Shown here one piece after another: positions 18,145-27,285 of a stretch of DNA of 64,000 nt. The position numbers were made by a program, and so were the translations under genes. Within the stretch, counting starts at the first letter, position 1. Every line of letters begins with the position of its first letter. The notes under the pieces are model-generated. The model ran no database searches and was not told where the DNA came from. It worked only from the letters and a program-made list of their open reading frames with translations. The DNA comes from Microbacterium sp. 11MF (GTDB taxonomy: Bacteria; Actinomycetota; Actinomycetes; Actinomycetales; Microbacteriaceae). Location of the stretch: NCBI RefSeq assembly GCF_000383475.1, contig NZ_KB911459.1:1192467-1256466 (forward strand). The letters run 5' to 3'.

Positions 18145-18399
18145 TCAGGAGGAGGTGGGGCCCTGCGATGGGCCCTGCGCGGGCGGAGGCGTCAGGCCCG
18201 TCACCGACGTCGGAGCCTGCGGCTGCTGGTGCGCCGGCGTCTCGGCCGGACCGTCCTCTTCCTTCATCGCCTTCATCTCACCCTTGAACACGCGGGCGGA
18301 CTGGCCGACGCTCTTCGCGAGGGCAGGCAGCTTCGCCGCTCCGAACAGAAGCAGGATCACCGCCAAGACGACGAGAAGGTGCCATCCTTGCAAGCCCAT
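18145..18399 (-). CDS. tatA: Sec-independent protein translocase TatA
   Basis: An 84-residue single-span protein that forms the Tat pore. The N-terminal span (LLVVLAVILLLFGAAKLP) and the amphipathic helix (ALAKSVGQSARVFKGEMK) with FGxxKLP hinge are typical. The tail is Pro/Gln-rich. Start ATG has GAGGAG five bases upstream. A TAGACT -10 lies at 18433-18428, just beyond pafC, so tatA-tatC-helY can be transcribed independently of pafBC. Confidence 0.95.
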   Translation of the reverse strand: MGLQGWHLLVVLAVILLLFGAAKLPALAKSVGQSARVFKGEMKAMKEEDGPAETPAHQQPQAPTSVTGLTPPPAQGPSQGPTSS

Positions 18400-18427
18400 G
18401 AAAGCTCCTCGGGGTAGATGTGACCTC

Positions 18428-18433
18428 AGTCTA
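18428..18433 (-). promoter_or_regulatory. -10 element upstream of tatA
   Basis: TAGACT on the minus strand in the 58-base gap between pafC and tatA; expected leader about 22 bases, containing the GAGGAG ribosome-binding site. Confidence 0.5.
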
Positions 18434-18457
18434 ACCGCCCCAGGTGAACAGAGACCC

Positions 18458-19417
18458 TCAGGCGTACTGCGCGAGCCCGGCATCCGCCCAGGTGCGAGCA
18501 GCTTCTCGCGCATCGGGGGGCGAGACGATCTCGACATCGCCGCCGAGCCGCGCCGCCAGCCGCTTGAGGCTGCGTTCATCGCCGACGCGGAGGCTCACCG
18601 AGCGGAACTCGCCCTTGCCCCGGACCACGGCGCGCGCCGCGAACTCGCCGAGCAGAGGGACGACGTCCTTGCGGCAGCGCAGCTCGACCACCACGTCGGT
18701 CTCGCGCGGCTCGAACAGCCCCGGCAGAGGATCGGCACCGTGCGTGCTCGGGATGTCGGTGAGGACGACGTCCGACACGCGGTCGAGATGGAAGGTACGG
18801 ATCGCCTGCCGCAGATGGCACCACCCCTGGAGGTACCACTGGCCATCAGCGATGTGGACTTTGACGGGGTCGACGGTGCGCGTCGTCGCGGGCGCGTCGG
18901 GAGCCCGGTAAGAGAAGGACACCGCGACGCCTCGCTGCACGGCGTCCGCCACCGTCGTCCGCACGTCGTCGACGACGGGCGTCGCGACGATCACCTCGGC
19001 GGGAGCGCTCGATGCGCCGGCGGCGAGTTTGGCGAGCAGACCCTGGACGACCCCGCTGTCGCCCACGCCCGGAAGGCTGGCGGCGAGTTGGAGACCGGCG
19101 AGCAGTGCGGCCGCTTCGCGCGCGGTCAGTCTCGGCGTCCGCTCCAGCGCGACGGCATTGGTGATCGAGATGGTGTCCTGCTCGTCGAGGAGGTCCCAGT
19201 CGATGTCGAAGAGGTCATTCGCCATCTGCCAGAAACCGCCGTCGCCGGGGAGCCCGATGACCGTCAGCTTCTCGACCATCGACCGCATCTCATCCGCCTC
19301 GACGTCGAAGTCCCGGGCCGCGTCCGCCACGGTGACCTCGCCCTTGGAGATGAGGTACGGGACGAGCTGCAGGATGAGGGACGCCCTATCGGTCGCCACC
19401 AGCGGCTGGGCGCTCAT
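18458..19417 (-). CDS. pafC: WYL-domain transcription factor PafC
   Basis: A 319-residue WYL-domain regulator. An N-terminal winged helix (LILQLVPYLISKGEVTVADAARDFDV) is followed by a central WYL domain (VSFSYRAPDAPATTRTVDPVKVHIADGQWYLQGWC spans about residues 175-215) and a C-terminal WCX region. In mycobacteria PafB and PafC act as one unit that turns on most LexA/RecA-independent DNA-damage genes by binding single-stranded DNA. Start ATG overlaps the pafB stop by four bases. The proteasome genes that usually lie upstream are absent here. Confidence 0.9.
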   Translation of the reverse strand: MSAQPLVATDRASLILQLVPYLISKGEVTVADAARDFDVEADEMRSMVEKLTVIGLPGDGGFWQMANDLFDIDWDLLDEQDTISITNAVALERTPRLTAREAAALLAGLQLAASLPGVGDSGVVQGLLAKLAAGASSAPAEVIVATPVVDDVRTTVADAVQRGVAVSFSYRAPDAPATTRTVDPVKVHIADGQWYLQGWCHLRQAIRTFHLDRVSDVVLTDIPSTHGADPLPGLFEPRETDVVVELRCRKDVVPLLGEFAARAVVRGKGEFRSVSLRVGDERSLKRLAARLGGDVEIVSPPDAREAARTWADAGLAQYA

Positions 19418-20412
19418 GCCCCGACCTCGGCATGGAGATCCCGTGCGCGACGCAGCCGCGACGCGACGAGCTCGGCGAGGTACGGCGGATCGATCACACG
19501 GACCTCGGGGCCGTACGAGGCGAGCTCGTCCGCGAAGACCTGGGCGTCGACGTAGGGCACGAGGCATCCCGTCTCATCTTCGGACAGCGCACGACGGTGG
19601 AGGCGGAGGAGCGCCTCGGTGCCGGGCTCGACCTGCAGCCGCGCCTGCTGGCGGGCGGCGACCGCATCCAGGCCGGCGATCGCCTTCTCGCCCGCTCCCT
19701 CTCGCAGGGACAGATCGAAGGACGCCCGCGTCACGACGACGTCCGAAGGGATGCGGGACAGGAGGAACGTGCGCTCGGCGTCCTGCAGGAGGTCGAAGCC
19801 GTACACGTGCCAGCGACCGTCGTACTCGACGAGGGCCCACGGCTGCACGCGGCGGCGGTGCGCGGCATCCGACCCGCCCTTGATGTAGTCGAACTCGACG
19901 ACGCGACCCTGCTCGATCGCCCGCTGCAGCGGCGCGAAGGACGGCTCGCGCAAGCTGATGCGCGGCGCGTAGCCGATGATGGGCGCGTCGACCTCGATCC
20001 CCAGCGCCTGGATCTTCCGGAGTCCGCTGCGGGCGGATGCCGACATCGAGCTCTCGCCCCACACACCGCTCGCCAGGTTCAGGACCGCGATCTCGGCCGG
20101 GGTGAAGTCGATGTCGACGGGGAGCGAGTACTCCGAGGTGGGGACTCGGTAGCGCGCCTCACGCAGATCGTCGGGATCGGCGTAGTCGCCGATCGTCTCG
20201 ATCGGCACTCCCAGGGAACGCAGACTGTCCTTGTCTCGTTCGAACATCTTCTCGAGTGCGTCTTTGGACGCCCCGGCCGCACCCTGCTCGCGATATCCGG
20301 ACACGGACGAGAGGATCGTGTCCTTCGTCAGCCCCTGCTCGGTCGCGAGCAATGCGACCACGAGGTTGACGAGTCGTTCCTCGGGCGCGCTGCGGATCGC
20401 TTCGGTGGACAC
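19414..20412 (-). CDS. pafB: WYL-domain transcription factor PafB
   Basis: A 332-residue partner of PafC with the same plan: winged helix (ERLVNLVVALLATEQGLTKDTI, then ALEKMFERDKDSLRSLGVPIE), WYL domain (VVEFDYIKGGSDAAHRRRVQPWALVEYDGRWHVYG, about residues 170-205) and C-terminal WCX. It opens at a GTG (20412) with no Shine-Dalgarno motif but TAGGAT exactly six bases upstream, so the pafBC mRNA is probably leaderless. The 44-base gap to the FKBP gene holds only this promoter. Confidence 0.9.
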   Translation of the reverse strand: MSTEAIRSAPEERLVNLVVALLATEQGLTKDTILSSVSGYREQGAAGASKDALEKMFERDKDSLRSLGVPIETIGDYADPDDLREARYRVPTSEYSLPVDIDFTPAEIAVLNLASGVWGESSMSASARSGLRKIQALGIEVDAPIIGYAPRISLREPSFAPLQRAIEQGRVVEFDYIKGGSDAAHRRRVQPWALVEYDGRWHVYGFDLLQDAERTFLLSRIPSDVVVTRASFDLSLREGAGEKAIAGLDAVAARQQARLQVEPGTEALLRLHRRALSEDETGCLVPYVDAQVFADELASYGPEVRVIDPPYLAELVASRLRRARDLHAEVGA

Positions 20413-20456
20413 ATCGCAATCCTAGGCGCGGGACCGGTGCTCGGCCCCGCGGGAGC

Positions 20457-21425
20457 TCACTGTGTCGCGGTCGGGGAATCGGTCGTCGGGTCGATCCCGA
20501 GGATGTCGATCACGTAGACGAGAGTCCCCGTCGGCGGCTCGTTCTGCGCCGACTGACCTTGGACCTTCGCCATGTCGGACGGAACGACCACGAGCACCTG
20601 CGAGCCGACCGTCTGACCCTCGATTGCCCGCGCGAAGCCCTCGGAGAACTGGTCCTTCGCGAACGTCACGGCTTCGCCGTTCTGCCACGTCGAATCGAAC
20701 ACCTCTCCGGTGTTCCAGGCGACACCCGTGTACTGCAGCCGGGCGCGGGAGTCGGCGGTGATCTTCTCACCGTCGCCCTTCTTGAGGGTCTTGATGACCA
20801 GACCCTTCGGCGGCGCGGCGTCGGGGACGATGATCCCCGGCGTGCCGTCGGGCGCGAGGACCACGGTCGGCACGTTGGCACCGTCGACGTACTGCGGGAC
20901 CCCGTTGGCCGCCGGCAGGAGGACGGTGTTCACGTCGATGACCAGGACGGCCGACGCGCTCTCGGACAGCCCGGCCTGCTGCACGAACGTCGGGTTGATG
21001 TCCTTCGCGGGCATCGCCGCGACGATGCGGGCACCGGGCCGCGCGCAGTCGAGCGCCTTGCCGATCGTGGGGAACGACTGCTCGAGGACGTTCAGCGCGA
21101 CCAGCTTGGTCGGCGCCGACACGAGCGTCTGACCGGTCTGACCGTTCAGCACCGTGATCCCGATCTGCAGATCCTGCGTCCCCGACGTGATCGGAGTGCC
21201 CTTGCCCGTGGCGAGGTCGGTGTACGCGGTCTTCGACACGTAGACCGGATCGGTCGTCGACGCCGTCGGCAAGCCTTCGGCACCCGTCACATCGACGAGA
21301 TCGAGCGACGATGCGGGCGCGGTGACACGCTCGCAACCGCTGTCGGAGGGTCCGGACGGGGCGCACCCGACGAGGGCCAGGGCAGTCAGGCCGAGTACGG
21401 CCACGGCAGCGGGGATCTGACGCAT
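20457..21425 (-). CDS. FKBP-type peptidyl-prolyl isomerase lipoprotein
   Basis: A 322-residue exported lipoprotein. The signal peptide ends in lipobox LVGC with Cys21 as lipid anchor. A first domain (about 40-200) is degenerate FKBP-like, and residues 210-312 form a clearer FKBP domain (ARLQYTGVAWNTGEVFDSTW, then VGSQVLVVVPSDM, ending TLVYVIDILGI). It probably catalyses proline isomerisation in proteins folding outside the membrane. TAGACT lies six bases before its ATG and inside the end of trmI, giving it a leaderless promoter of its own. Confidence 0.88.
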   Translation of the reverse strand: MRQIPAAVAVLGLTALALVGCAPSGPSDSGCERVTAPASSLDLVDVTGAEGLPTASTTDPVYVSKTAYTDLATGKGTPITSGTQDLQIGITVLNGQTGQTLVSAPTKLVALNVLEQSFPTIGKALDCARPGARIVAAMPAKDINPTFVQQAGLSESASAVLVIDVNTVLLPAANGVPQYVDGANVPTVVLAPDGTPGIIVPDAAPPKGLVIKTLKKGDGEKITADSRARLQYTGVAWNTGEVFDSTWQNGEAVTFAKDQFSEGFARAIEGQTVGSQVLVVVPSDMAKVQGQSAQNEPPTGTLVYVIDILGIDPTTDSPTATQ

Positions 21426-21429
21426 TCGT

Positions 21430-22443
21430 TCAGTCTACGGTCTCGCCGGAGCGATCCTCGGCGGCCTGACGGGCACCGCCCGCCGCGCGCTGCGCATCGC
21501 GCACGCGCTTGCGGAGGTTCTTGTCGGTGATCTCACGATCCCCCACGGCGCCCGGCGTCCACGCCTCGACATCCTCATCCGCGTACGACGGCTTCTTGAG
21601 GGCGCGCTTGCGGACGTCGGGCGGCATCGCTCCGGGGGCGAGGCGCCGTGCCGTGAGCAGGAACCCGGTGTGAGCGACCATCCGGTGATCGGGTCGGACC
21701 GCGAGCCCCTCGACGTGCCACCCGCGCACCATCGTCTCGGTCGCCTCGGGCTCGGTGAACAATCCCGAGTGGCGGATGTACTCCGCGACGCGGCTCAGCT
21801 GCGTCGCGGTCGCGATGTAGCAGAGGACCACGCCGCCGGGCGTGAGTGCGTCGGCGACGACGTCGATGCACTCCCACGGCGCGAGCATGTCGAGGACGAC
21901 GCGGTCGACGCTGCCGGGCTCGGTCACCTGCGGGAGCTGCTCGGCGAGATCGCCCACGACGACCCGCCACGACTCGGGGTAGTGGCCGAAGAACGTCTCG
22001 ACGTTCGCCTCGGCGACCTCCGAGAACTCCTCTCGCCGCTCGAACGACAGGAGCCGCCCGGACGGACCGATCGCCCGGAGGAGCCACATCGAGAGGGCGC
22101 CCGACCCGACGCCGGCCTCGACGACGGTGGCGCCCGGGAAGATGTCGGCGGAGGCGAGGATCTGCGCGGCATCCTTCGGGTACACGATGGCGGCGCCGCG
22201 GGGCATCGACATCACGAAGTCGCGCAGCAGCGGGCGGAGCGCGAGGTATTCGTGGCTCCCGCTGTTGGCGACGACAGAGCCGTCGGGCTGCCCGATGATC
22301 GCCTCGTGCCGGAGCACGCCGTGGTGGGTGTGCAGCTCGCCGCCCTCGCGGAGGGTGACGGTGTGGAGACGTCCCTTGGGCCCCGTCAGCTGCACACGGT
22401 CACCGAGGCGGAACGGGCCACTCGGCCGCAGGTCGGCGCTCAT
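21430..22443 (-). CDS. trmI: tRNA (adenine-58-N1) methyltransferase TrmI
   Basis: A 337-residue SAM-dependent enzyme that makes m1A58 in the T loop of tRNAs. The N-terminal beta domain (FRLGDRVQLTGPKGR, EYLALRPLLRDFVMSMPRGAAIVYPKDAAQI) and the SAM motif VVEAGVGSGALSMWLL (about residues 108-123) match the family (Rv2118c). The catalytic aspartate region is VVLDMLAPWE. A charged C-terminal extension of about 50 residues follows. Start ATG overlaps the HAD stop by four bases. In Mycobacterium this gene lies on the other side of the proteasome locus from pafBC; here only the FKBP gene separates them. Confidence 0.92.
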   Translation of the reverse strand: MSADLRPSGPFRLGDRVQLTGPKGRLHTVTLREGGELHTHHGVLRHEAIIGQPDGSVVANSGSHEYLALRPLLRDFVMSMPRGAAIVYPKDAAQILASADIFPGATVVEAGVGSGALSMWLLRAIGPSGRLLSFERREEFSEVAEANVETFFGHYPESWRVVVGDLAEQLPQVTEPGSVDRVVLDMLAPWECIDVVADALTPGGVVLCYIATATQLSRVAEYIRHSGLFTEPEATETMVRGWHVEGLAVRPDHRMVAHTGFLLTARRLAPGAMPPDVRKRALKKPSYADEDVEAWTPGAVGDREITDKNLRKRVRDAQRAAGGARQAAEDRSGETVD

Positions 22444-23120
22444 GCGCGGACCCCCTGACGCACCTGTGCGAGGAGGTCGGCGACATCCGCCACCGTTCGT
22501 CCCTCGAGGGTCGGCCACAGGACGTGGGCACCGACCTCGTCGAGCGGGACCATGTGCGGGATGCCGACGGTCGCCGTGCCCGCGGCTATCGCCGAGCGCG
22601 TCCCGGTGATCGAGTCCTCGAACGCGACGGTGTCGGCAGGGTCCACGCCGAGCGCCTCGCACGCCTGCAGGTACGGGTCCGGGTGAGGCTTGGGGCGGGC
22701 GACGTCGTCGCCGCCGATGACGACGTCGAACGCGTCGAAGTCGATGAGGTCGGTGATGACCCGCGCCATCCGGCTCATCGACATCGTGACGAGAGCGGTC
22801 GGGATGCCGGCGTCCCGCAGGTCGCGCAGCAGTTCGCGGGCGCCCGGCCGGAAGGGGACACCCTCCTCGCGGAGCTGGCGCATGACCTCCTCGGTGAGGT
22901 GGGCGACGATCTCGTCGACCTCCATGCGCACGCCGGCGCCCTGGAGGATGCGGGCCGCGTCCTCGAGCCCGAGTCCCACCATCCCCAGTCCGTCGTCATG
23001 GGTCCAGGTGCCGCCGAAGCGTTCGACGAGCGGGGTCTCGGCAGCCATCCAGTACGGCTCGGTGTCGACGAGGGTGCCGTCCATGTCCCAGAGGACCGCG
23101 GCGGGAAGGGGGGAGATCAC
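22440..23120 (-). CDS. HAD-superfamily phosphatase (beta-phosphoglucomutase/GS1-like)
   Basis: A 226-residue HAD hydrolase with motif I LWDMDGTLVD (nucleophile Asp12, acid/base Asp14), motif II in LVTMSMS, motif III Lys in RPKPHPDPYL and motif IV VAFEDSITGTRSA. The cap is the helical C1 type of phosphoglycolate/beta-PGM-like enzymes; the substrate cannot be read. The GTG start has TAGCAT exactly six bases upstream and no Shine-Dalgarno motif, so this is the leaderless head of a HAD-trmI operon. It faces the PAC2 gene across 78 bases. Confidence 0.85.
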   Translation of the reverse strand: MISPLPAAVLWDMDGTLVDTEPYWMAAETPLVERFGGTWTHDDGLGMVGLGLEDAARILQGAGVRMEVDEIVAHLTEEVMRQLREEGVPFRPGARELLRDLRDAGIPTALVTMSMSRMARVITDLIDFDAFDVVIGGDDVARPKPHPDPYLQACEALGVDPADTVAFEDSITGTRSAIAAGTATVGIPHMVPLDEVGAHVLWPTLEGRTVADVADLLAQVRQGVRA

Positions 23121-23198
23121 CGGTCAATGCTACGCGAGCGCATCCGCCCGCCTCGGGGGCAGCGGCGTATCGTGGGGGTACCGACAGAGAGGACGTCC

Positions 23199-24062
23199 GT
23201 GCAGGGACTGGGACAGCGGGTGCTCGTGATCGCCGTCGACGGCTGGAACGACGCCGGAGAGGCGGCCACCGCTGCGGCCTCGCAGCTGCGGACCTCCGGC
23301 ACGTTCGAGAAGGTGTTCGGCGTCGACCCGGAGCTGTACTTCGACTACCAGTACACGCGGCCGCAGATGCAGGTGGATGCCGACGGCGCCCGTCGCCTGG
23401 TCTGGCCCGACGCGACGCTCTGGCGTCCGGCGACACCCCGCGAGGACGGTCCCGACCTGTGGCTCCTCACCGGCACGGAGCCCGCCCGCGCGTGGCAGGC
23501 GTTCTCCGCCGAGTTCATCGACGCGGCCCTCCGCGAGGACATCACCGGCATCGTCGCTCTCGGTTCCATGATGAGCGACGTCCCCCACACCCGGCCGATC
23601 TCCGTGTTCGCCGGTTCCGAGAACGAGGAGCTCCGCTCGTCGCTCGGGCTGGAGCGATCGACCTACGAAGGCCCCGTCGGCATCCTTTCGGCTCTCGCCG
23701 CCGCCGGCGAGGCGGCCGGCATCCCGACGGCCGGGCTCTGGGCGAGCATCCCCCACTACGTCGCCGGGCACACCCCGTCCCCCAAGGCGACGCTGGCGCT
23801 CCTCGACAAACTCGAGGAGATCACGGGCGCCACGATCGCCCGCGGCGCGCTGCCCGCGGAGGCCCTCGCGTGGGAGGCGTCGGTCGATGCCGCCGCCGCG
23901 GACGACGAGGAGATGACGGAGTACATCCGCCAACTCGAGACCGCGCGCGACGCCTGGGACTCCCCCGAGGCATCCGGCGACGCGATCGCGCAGGAATTCG
24001 AGCGCTACCTCCGCCGGCGGGGCGACGGCCCGCGCGGGCCGAAGGACGACCCGCGCCGGTGA
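23199..24062 (+). CDS. PAC2 family protein
   Basis: A 287-residue PAC2-domain protein, named after the eukaryotic proteasome-assembly chaperone. The fold markers are VLVIAVDGWNDAGEAATAAASQL at about residues 8-30, GIVALGSMMSDVPHTRP, and PTAGLWASIPHYVAG with PSPKATLALLDKLEE. Actinobacterial members are common but their role is unsettled; the assembly-chaperone name should not be taken as function, especially as no proteasome genes are present here. Start GTG has GAGAGGA six bases upstream, and a TATCGT -10 lies at 23168-23173. Confidence 0.88.
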   Translation: MQGLGQRVLVIAVDGWNDAGEAATAAASQLRTSGTFEKVFGVDPELYFDYQYTRPQMQVDADGARRLVWPDATLWRPATPREDGPDLWLLTGTEPARAWQAFSAEFIDAALREDITGIVALGSMMSDVPHTRPISVFAGSENEELRSSLGLERSTYEGPVGILSALAAAGEAAGIPTAGLWASIPHYVAGHTPSPKATLALLDKLEEITGATIARGALPAEALAWEASVDAAAADDEEMTEYIRQLETARDAWDSPEASGDAIAQEFERYLRRRGDGPRGPKDDPRR

Positions 24063-24072
24063 CCGGCCCCGC

Positions 24073-24906
24073 TCAGTAGGCCTGCAGGACGCCGAAGGCG
24101 AGCAGGATGAGCAGCACGACGCCGAGGACGACCCGGTAGAGCACGAACGGCAGGAAGCTGCCGCGCTTGAGGTAGCGCATCAGGTAGGCGATGACCACGA
24201 GGCCGACGCCGAACGAGACCACCGTTGCGATCGCGGTCTCGCCGAGGGTGAACGGCGACTGACCGGGCTCGCGGATCGCCTGCAGGAGCTCGTACAGCCC
24301 GCTGCCGAAGACGGCGGGGACGGCGAGCAGGAACGCGACCTCGGCGGCGGCGGGACGCGTGTACCCCATGGCGAGCGCGGCCGTCGTGGTGGCCCCGGAG
24401 CGCGAGACGCCGGGGACGAGGGCCAACGACTGCGCGACGCCGAGAGTGAGCCCGTGCCCGATCGTGAGGTCCTTCTCGGTGCGGACGCGCTTTCCGAGCG
24501 CGTCGGCGATGCCGAGGATGATGCCGAAGACGATCAGGACGGTCGCCACGAGCCAGAGGTTCCGGAAGGTGTCGCGGATGACGTCCTGGAAGAGGAAGCC
24601 GAGCACGCCGATCGGGATCGTGCCGATGATGACGATCCATCCCATACGGGCGTCGGGATCGTTGCGCGGCACACGCCCGGTGAGCGACTTCGCCCATGCG
24701 GCGACGATCCGCACGATGCGGTTCCAGAAGTAGACCAGGACCGCGAGCTCGGTGCCGATCTGCGTGATGGCGGTGAACGTCGCACCAGGGTCCTGCGCGT
24801 TGGGGAGGAACTCCCCCACGATGCGCAGATGCGCGCTCGAGGAGATCGGGAGGAACTCTGTCAGGCCCTGGACGATACCCAGGATGATGGCGTCGAGTAT
24901 CGACAT
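24073..24906 (-). CDS. uppP: undecaprenyl-diphosphatase UppP (BacA)
   Basis: A 277-residue polytopic membrane enzyme that dephosphorylates undecaprenyl pyrophosphate, recycling the lipid carrier for peptidoglycan and teichoic acid synthesis; extra copies give bacitracin resistance. Both catalytic motifs are present: [15 protein letters not shown] (residues 15-29, with the key Glu and Ser residues) and [12 protein letters not shown] (about residues 166-177). It follows the M20 peptidase by nine bases with AAAGG upstream, so the two are co-transcribed. Confidence 0.95.
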   Translation of the reverse strand: MSILDAIILGIVQGLTEFLPISSSAHLRIVGEFLPNAQDPGATFTAITQIGTELAVLVYFWNRIVRIVAAWAKSLTGRVPRNDPDARMGWIVIIGTIPIGVLGFLFQDVIRDTFRNLWLVATVLIVFGIILGIADALGKRVRTEKDLTIGHGLTLGVAQSLALVPGVSRSGATTTAALAMGYTRPAAAEVAFLLAVPAVFGSGLYELLQAIREPGQSPFTLGETAIATVVSFGVGLVVIAYLMRYLKRGSFLPFVLYRVVLGVVLLILLAFGVLQAY

Positions 24907-24915
24907 GGGGGCCTT

Positions 24916-26214
24916 TCAGTACGTGCGGATCAGATCGGTGAGCACACGCTGCCCGAAGACGAGGGCGTCGATCGGGACGCGTTCGTCGACACCGTGGAAC
25001 ATCCCGGTGAAGTCGAGGTCGGCGGGCAGTCGCAGCGGCGCGAACCCGAACCCGGCGATGCCGAGCTCGGCGAGGGCCTTGTTGTCGGTCCCTCCCCCCA
25101 TAAGGTACGGGATGACCGGGATTCCGGGATCATGGCGCCCCAGCGCGCCGACCATCGCGTCGACGAGGTCTCCGGCGAACGGCACCTCGAGTCCGATGTC
25201 GCGGTGGACGACCTCGATGCGGATGTCGTCGCCGACGATCCGCTGCACCTGCGCGAGGACCTCGTCCTCGTGCCCCGGCAGGGTGCGGATGTCGATCGCG
25301 GCGGTCGCGGCATCCGGGATCACGTTGTGCTTGTACCCGGCGGTCAGACCGGTCGGGTTGGTGGTCGTCCGGAAGGTCGAGCGCAGGAAGGCGGATGCCG
25401 CGCCCGCCGTGTCGGCGACGGCGTCGGGATCGTCGGCCAGGGTCCCCGAGAGGTCGGCGAGCGATCCGACGAGCTGACGCGTCGTCGAGGTCAGTTCGAT
25501 CGGCCACCCGGTGCGCCCGAGTGCGGCGACCGCCTCGGCGAGCCGGGTCACCGCGTTGTCGGGGTGGTGGCGACTGCCGTGCCCGGCCTGCCCCGTGGCG
25601 TGGAGCCGGATCCAGATGAGCGCCTTCTCGCCGACCTGCAGCAGGTAGGCGCGCTCGTCACCCACGGCGATCGAGTAGCCGCCGACCTCGCTGATCGCCT
25701 CGGTCGCGCCGGCGAACCATTCGGCGCGGTCGCGGACGACCAGCTGGGAGCCTTCGACGCCGCCGTTCTCCTCATCGGCGAAGAAAGCGAGGATGAGGTC
25801 CCGCTCGGGCCTCTCCCCCGCCCTGAGCAGCTCGGCGACCGAGGTGAGGATCATGGCGTCCATGTCCTTCATGTCGACGGCGCCGCGGCCCCACAGCATC
25901 CCGTCCTTCACGACACCCTCGAAGGGATCGACGCTCCAGTCGGCCGCGACGGCGGGAACGACGTCGAGGTGTCCGTGCAGGACGAGCGCAGGCTTGTCGG
26001 GATCGCGTCCCGGCACCCGTGCGACGACATTCGTGCGCCGCGGGATCGGCTCGTAGTACTCGGGGACCAGCCCCAACGACTCGAGGTACGCGCCGACGTA
26101 CTCGGCGGCCTCGCGCTCGCCGTTCGCGCGTCCTTCGCCGTAGTTCGTCGTGTCGAAGCGGATCAGATCGCGGGCGACGCGCGCGACCTCGGGCAGATCG
26201 TCGGGAGCGGACAT
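24916..26214 (-). CDS. M20 family metallopeptidase/deacylase
   Basis: A 432-residue zinc hydrolase of the M20 (ArgE/DapE/CPG2) group. Metal ligands appear in order: His in VLHGHLDVVP, Asp in GRGAVDMKDMDA, Glu-Glu in FFADEENGG (general base and ligand), Asp/Glu in the lid-flanking region, and His in TGMFHGVDE. The dimerisation domain is inserted at about 190-310. It removes an acyl or amino-acid group from a small substrate that cannot be specified. I chose the ATG at 26214: TAGCGT ends seven bases upstream and there is no Shine-Dalgarno motif; a GTG nine bases earlier would overlap that -10. Confidence 0.88.
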   Translation of the reverse strand: MSAPDDLPEVARVARDLIRFDTTNYGEGRANGEREAAEYVGAYLESLGLVPEYYEPIPRRTNVVARVPGRDPDKPALVLHGHLDVVPAVAADWSVDPFEGVVKDGMLWGRGAVDMKDMDAMILTSVAELLRAGERPERDLILAFFADEENGGVEGSQLVVRDRAEWFAGATEAISEVGGYSIAVGDERAYLLQVGEKALIWIRLHATGQAGHGSRHHPDNAVTRLAEAVAALGRTGWPIELTSTTRQLVGSLADLSGTLADDPDAVADTAGAASAFLRSTFRTTTNPTGLTAGYKHNVIPDAATAAIDIRTLPGHEDEVLAQVQRIVGDDIRIEVVHRDIGLEVPFAGDLVDAMVGALGRHDPGIPVIPYLMGGGTDNKALAELGIAGFGFAPLRLPADLDFTGMFHGVDERVPIDALVFGQRVLTDLIRTY

Positions 26215-26256
26215 GCGCCCCACGCTACCCGCGGCGCACCGCGCGCCGCGTCATGC

Positions 26257-27285
26257 TCACCGTTCGCGGTCGTCCCAGACGAACAGCCGAGCCGCCAGGA
26301 TGCCGGCGGCGAGCGTCGTCACGAGCATCAGCCCCCAGTAGAGGAACAGGAGCCCTGCGCTGGTCGTGTCACCCGCGAGGTCGGCTGCGGCGGCGCGCAT
26401 GTACCAGGTGGTGGGCAGACAGTTGAGCACCCACGTCACCGGCTCGGGTATGAGGTGGGAGGGCAGAACGGACCCCGAAGCGAAGATCGCCATCACCGGC
26501 AGCACGGCGGCGAGATTGTTCACCGTCTCCGCGCGCCGCGTCCGAGACGCGAGCAGATAGGCGAGCGCGAAGAACATGGCGACGCCGAGCAGCATCGTGA
26601 ACAGGAGGCGGAAGAGCTGCCAGAGCTGCGAGTATCCCAGGATCATCGAGGTCGCGTGGATCGTCACGATGACGAACAGCGCGAAGATCAGGCGCGAGGG
26701 GGTGAGGGCGGCGATGAAGGTGAACTTGGTGGCGGGCGTGGTTCCGAGGAGACGGAGGGTGCCGTTCTCGCGCATCCTCGTGAGCGGAACGGACGTTCCG
26801 ATGAAGGTGATGGCCAGCAGCCCGATGCACGACAACGCAGCGAGGTTCGCCCGGAGCAGGTCGATCCACACCTCACCGTCGGTGTCCGTCACCGAGTAGG
26901 CAGTCCCGGTGCGCTCCACGGCCGCCGCCACCGCCAGCCATTGCGGGTCCGCCTCGGCGTCCAGGACGATGGCGACACCGTTGCGCGCCGCGGCGATCGT
27001 GACGTTGGCCGAGGCTTCCTCCTCTTCGGCCATCATGATGCCGGCCGACTCCAGTTCGCGGGCGATCGGAGCACTCTGCGGCACGGCGCTGTCGATCACG
27101 ACCACCGGATCCGCTCGGCCGCCGACGTTGACCACGAAGTTGAGCCCGATGATCAGCAGGAAGAAGAAGAAGAAGGTGAACAGGATCGAGAACGCGCCTT
27201 TTCGGTCCCGGTAGAGGTCCTTGGCGCTCGCCGTCGCCAGCTCCACGAACGCAGAGCGCGGCTCGTATCTCGCGGTGTCAGGCAT
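26257..27285 (-). CDS. ABC-2 type exporter permease
   Basis: A 342-residue ABC-2 permease of the YhgE/DrrB-like layout: one span (ILFTFFFFFLLIIGLNFVV, about residues 32-50), a large external loop of about 110 residues, then five C-terminal spans starting near residue 165. The loop carries short hydrophilic strands but no recognisable enzyme motif. It overlaps the upstream ATPase gene by eight bases and forms a two-gene exporter with it. Cargo unknown: drugs, lipids and peptides are all exported by this class. Confidence 0.85.
   Translation of the reverse strand: MPDTARYEPRSAFVELATASAKDLYRDRKGAFSILFTFFFFFLLIIGLNFVVNVGGRADPVVVIDSAVPQSAPIARELESAGIMMAEEEEASANVTIAAARNGVAIVLDAEADPQWLAVAAAVERTGTAYSVTDTDGEVWIDLLRANLAALSCIGLLAITFIGTSVPLTRMRENGTLRLLGTTPATKFTFIAALTPSRLIFALFVIVTIHATSMILGYSQLWQLFRLLFTMLLGVAMFFALAYLLASRTRRAETVNNLAAVLPVMAIFASGSVLPSHLIPEPVTWVLNCLPTTWYMRAAAADLAGDTTSAGLLFLYWGLMLVTTLAAGILAARLFVWDDRER

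Noticed and set aside
24063..24072. Terminator between the PAC2 gene and uppP
   Set aside because: The gap is ten bases, and the short CCGG repeats at the PAC2 end do not make a convincing stem.
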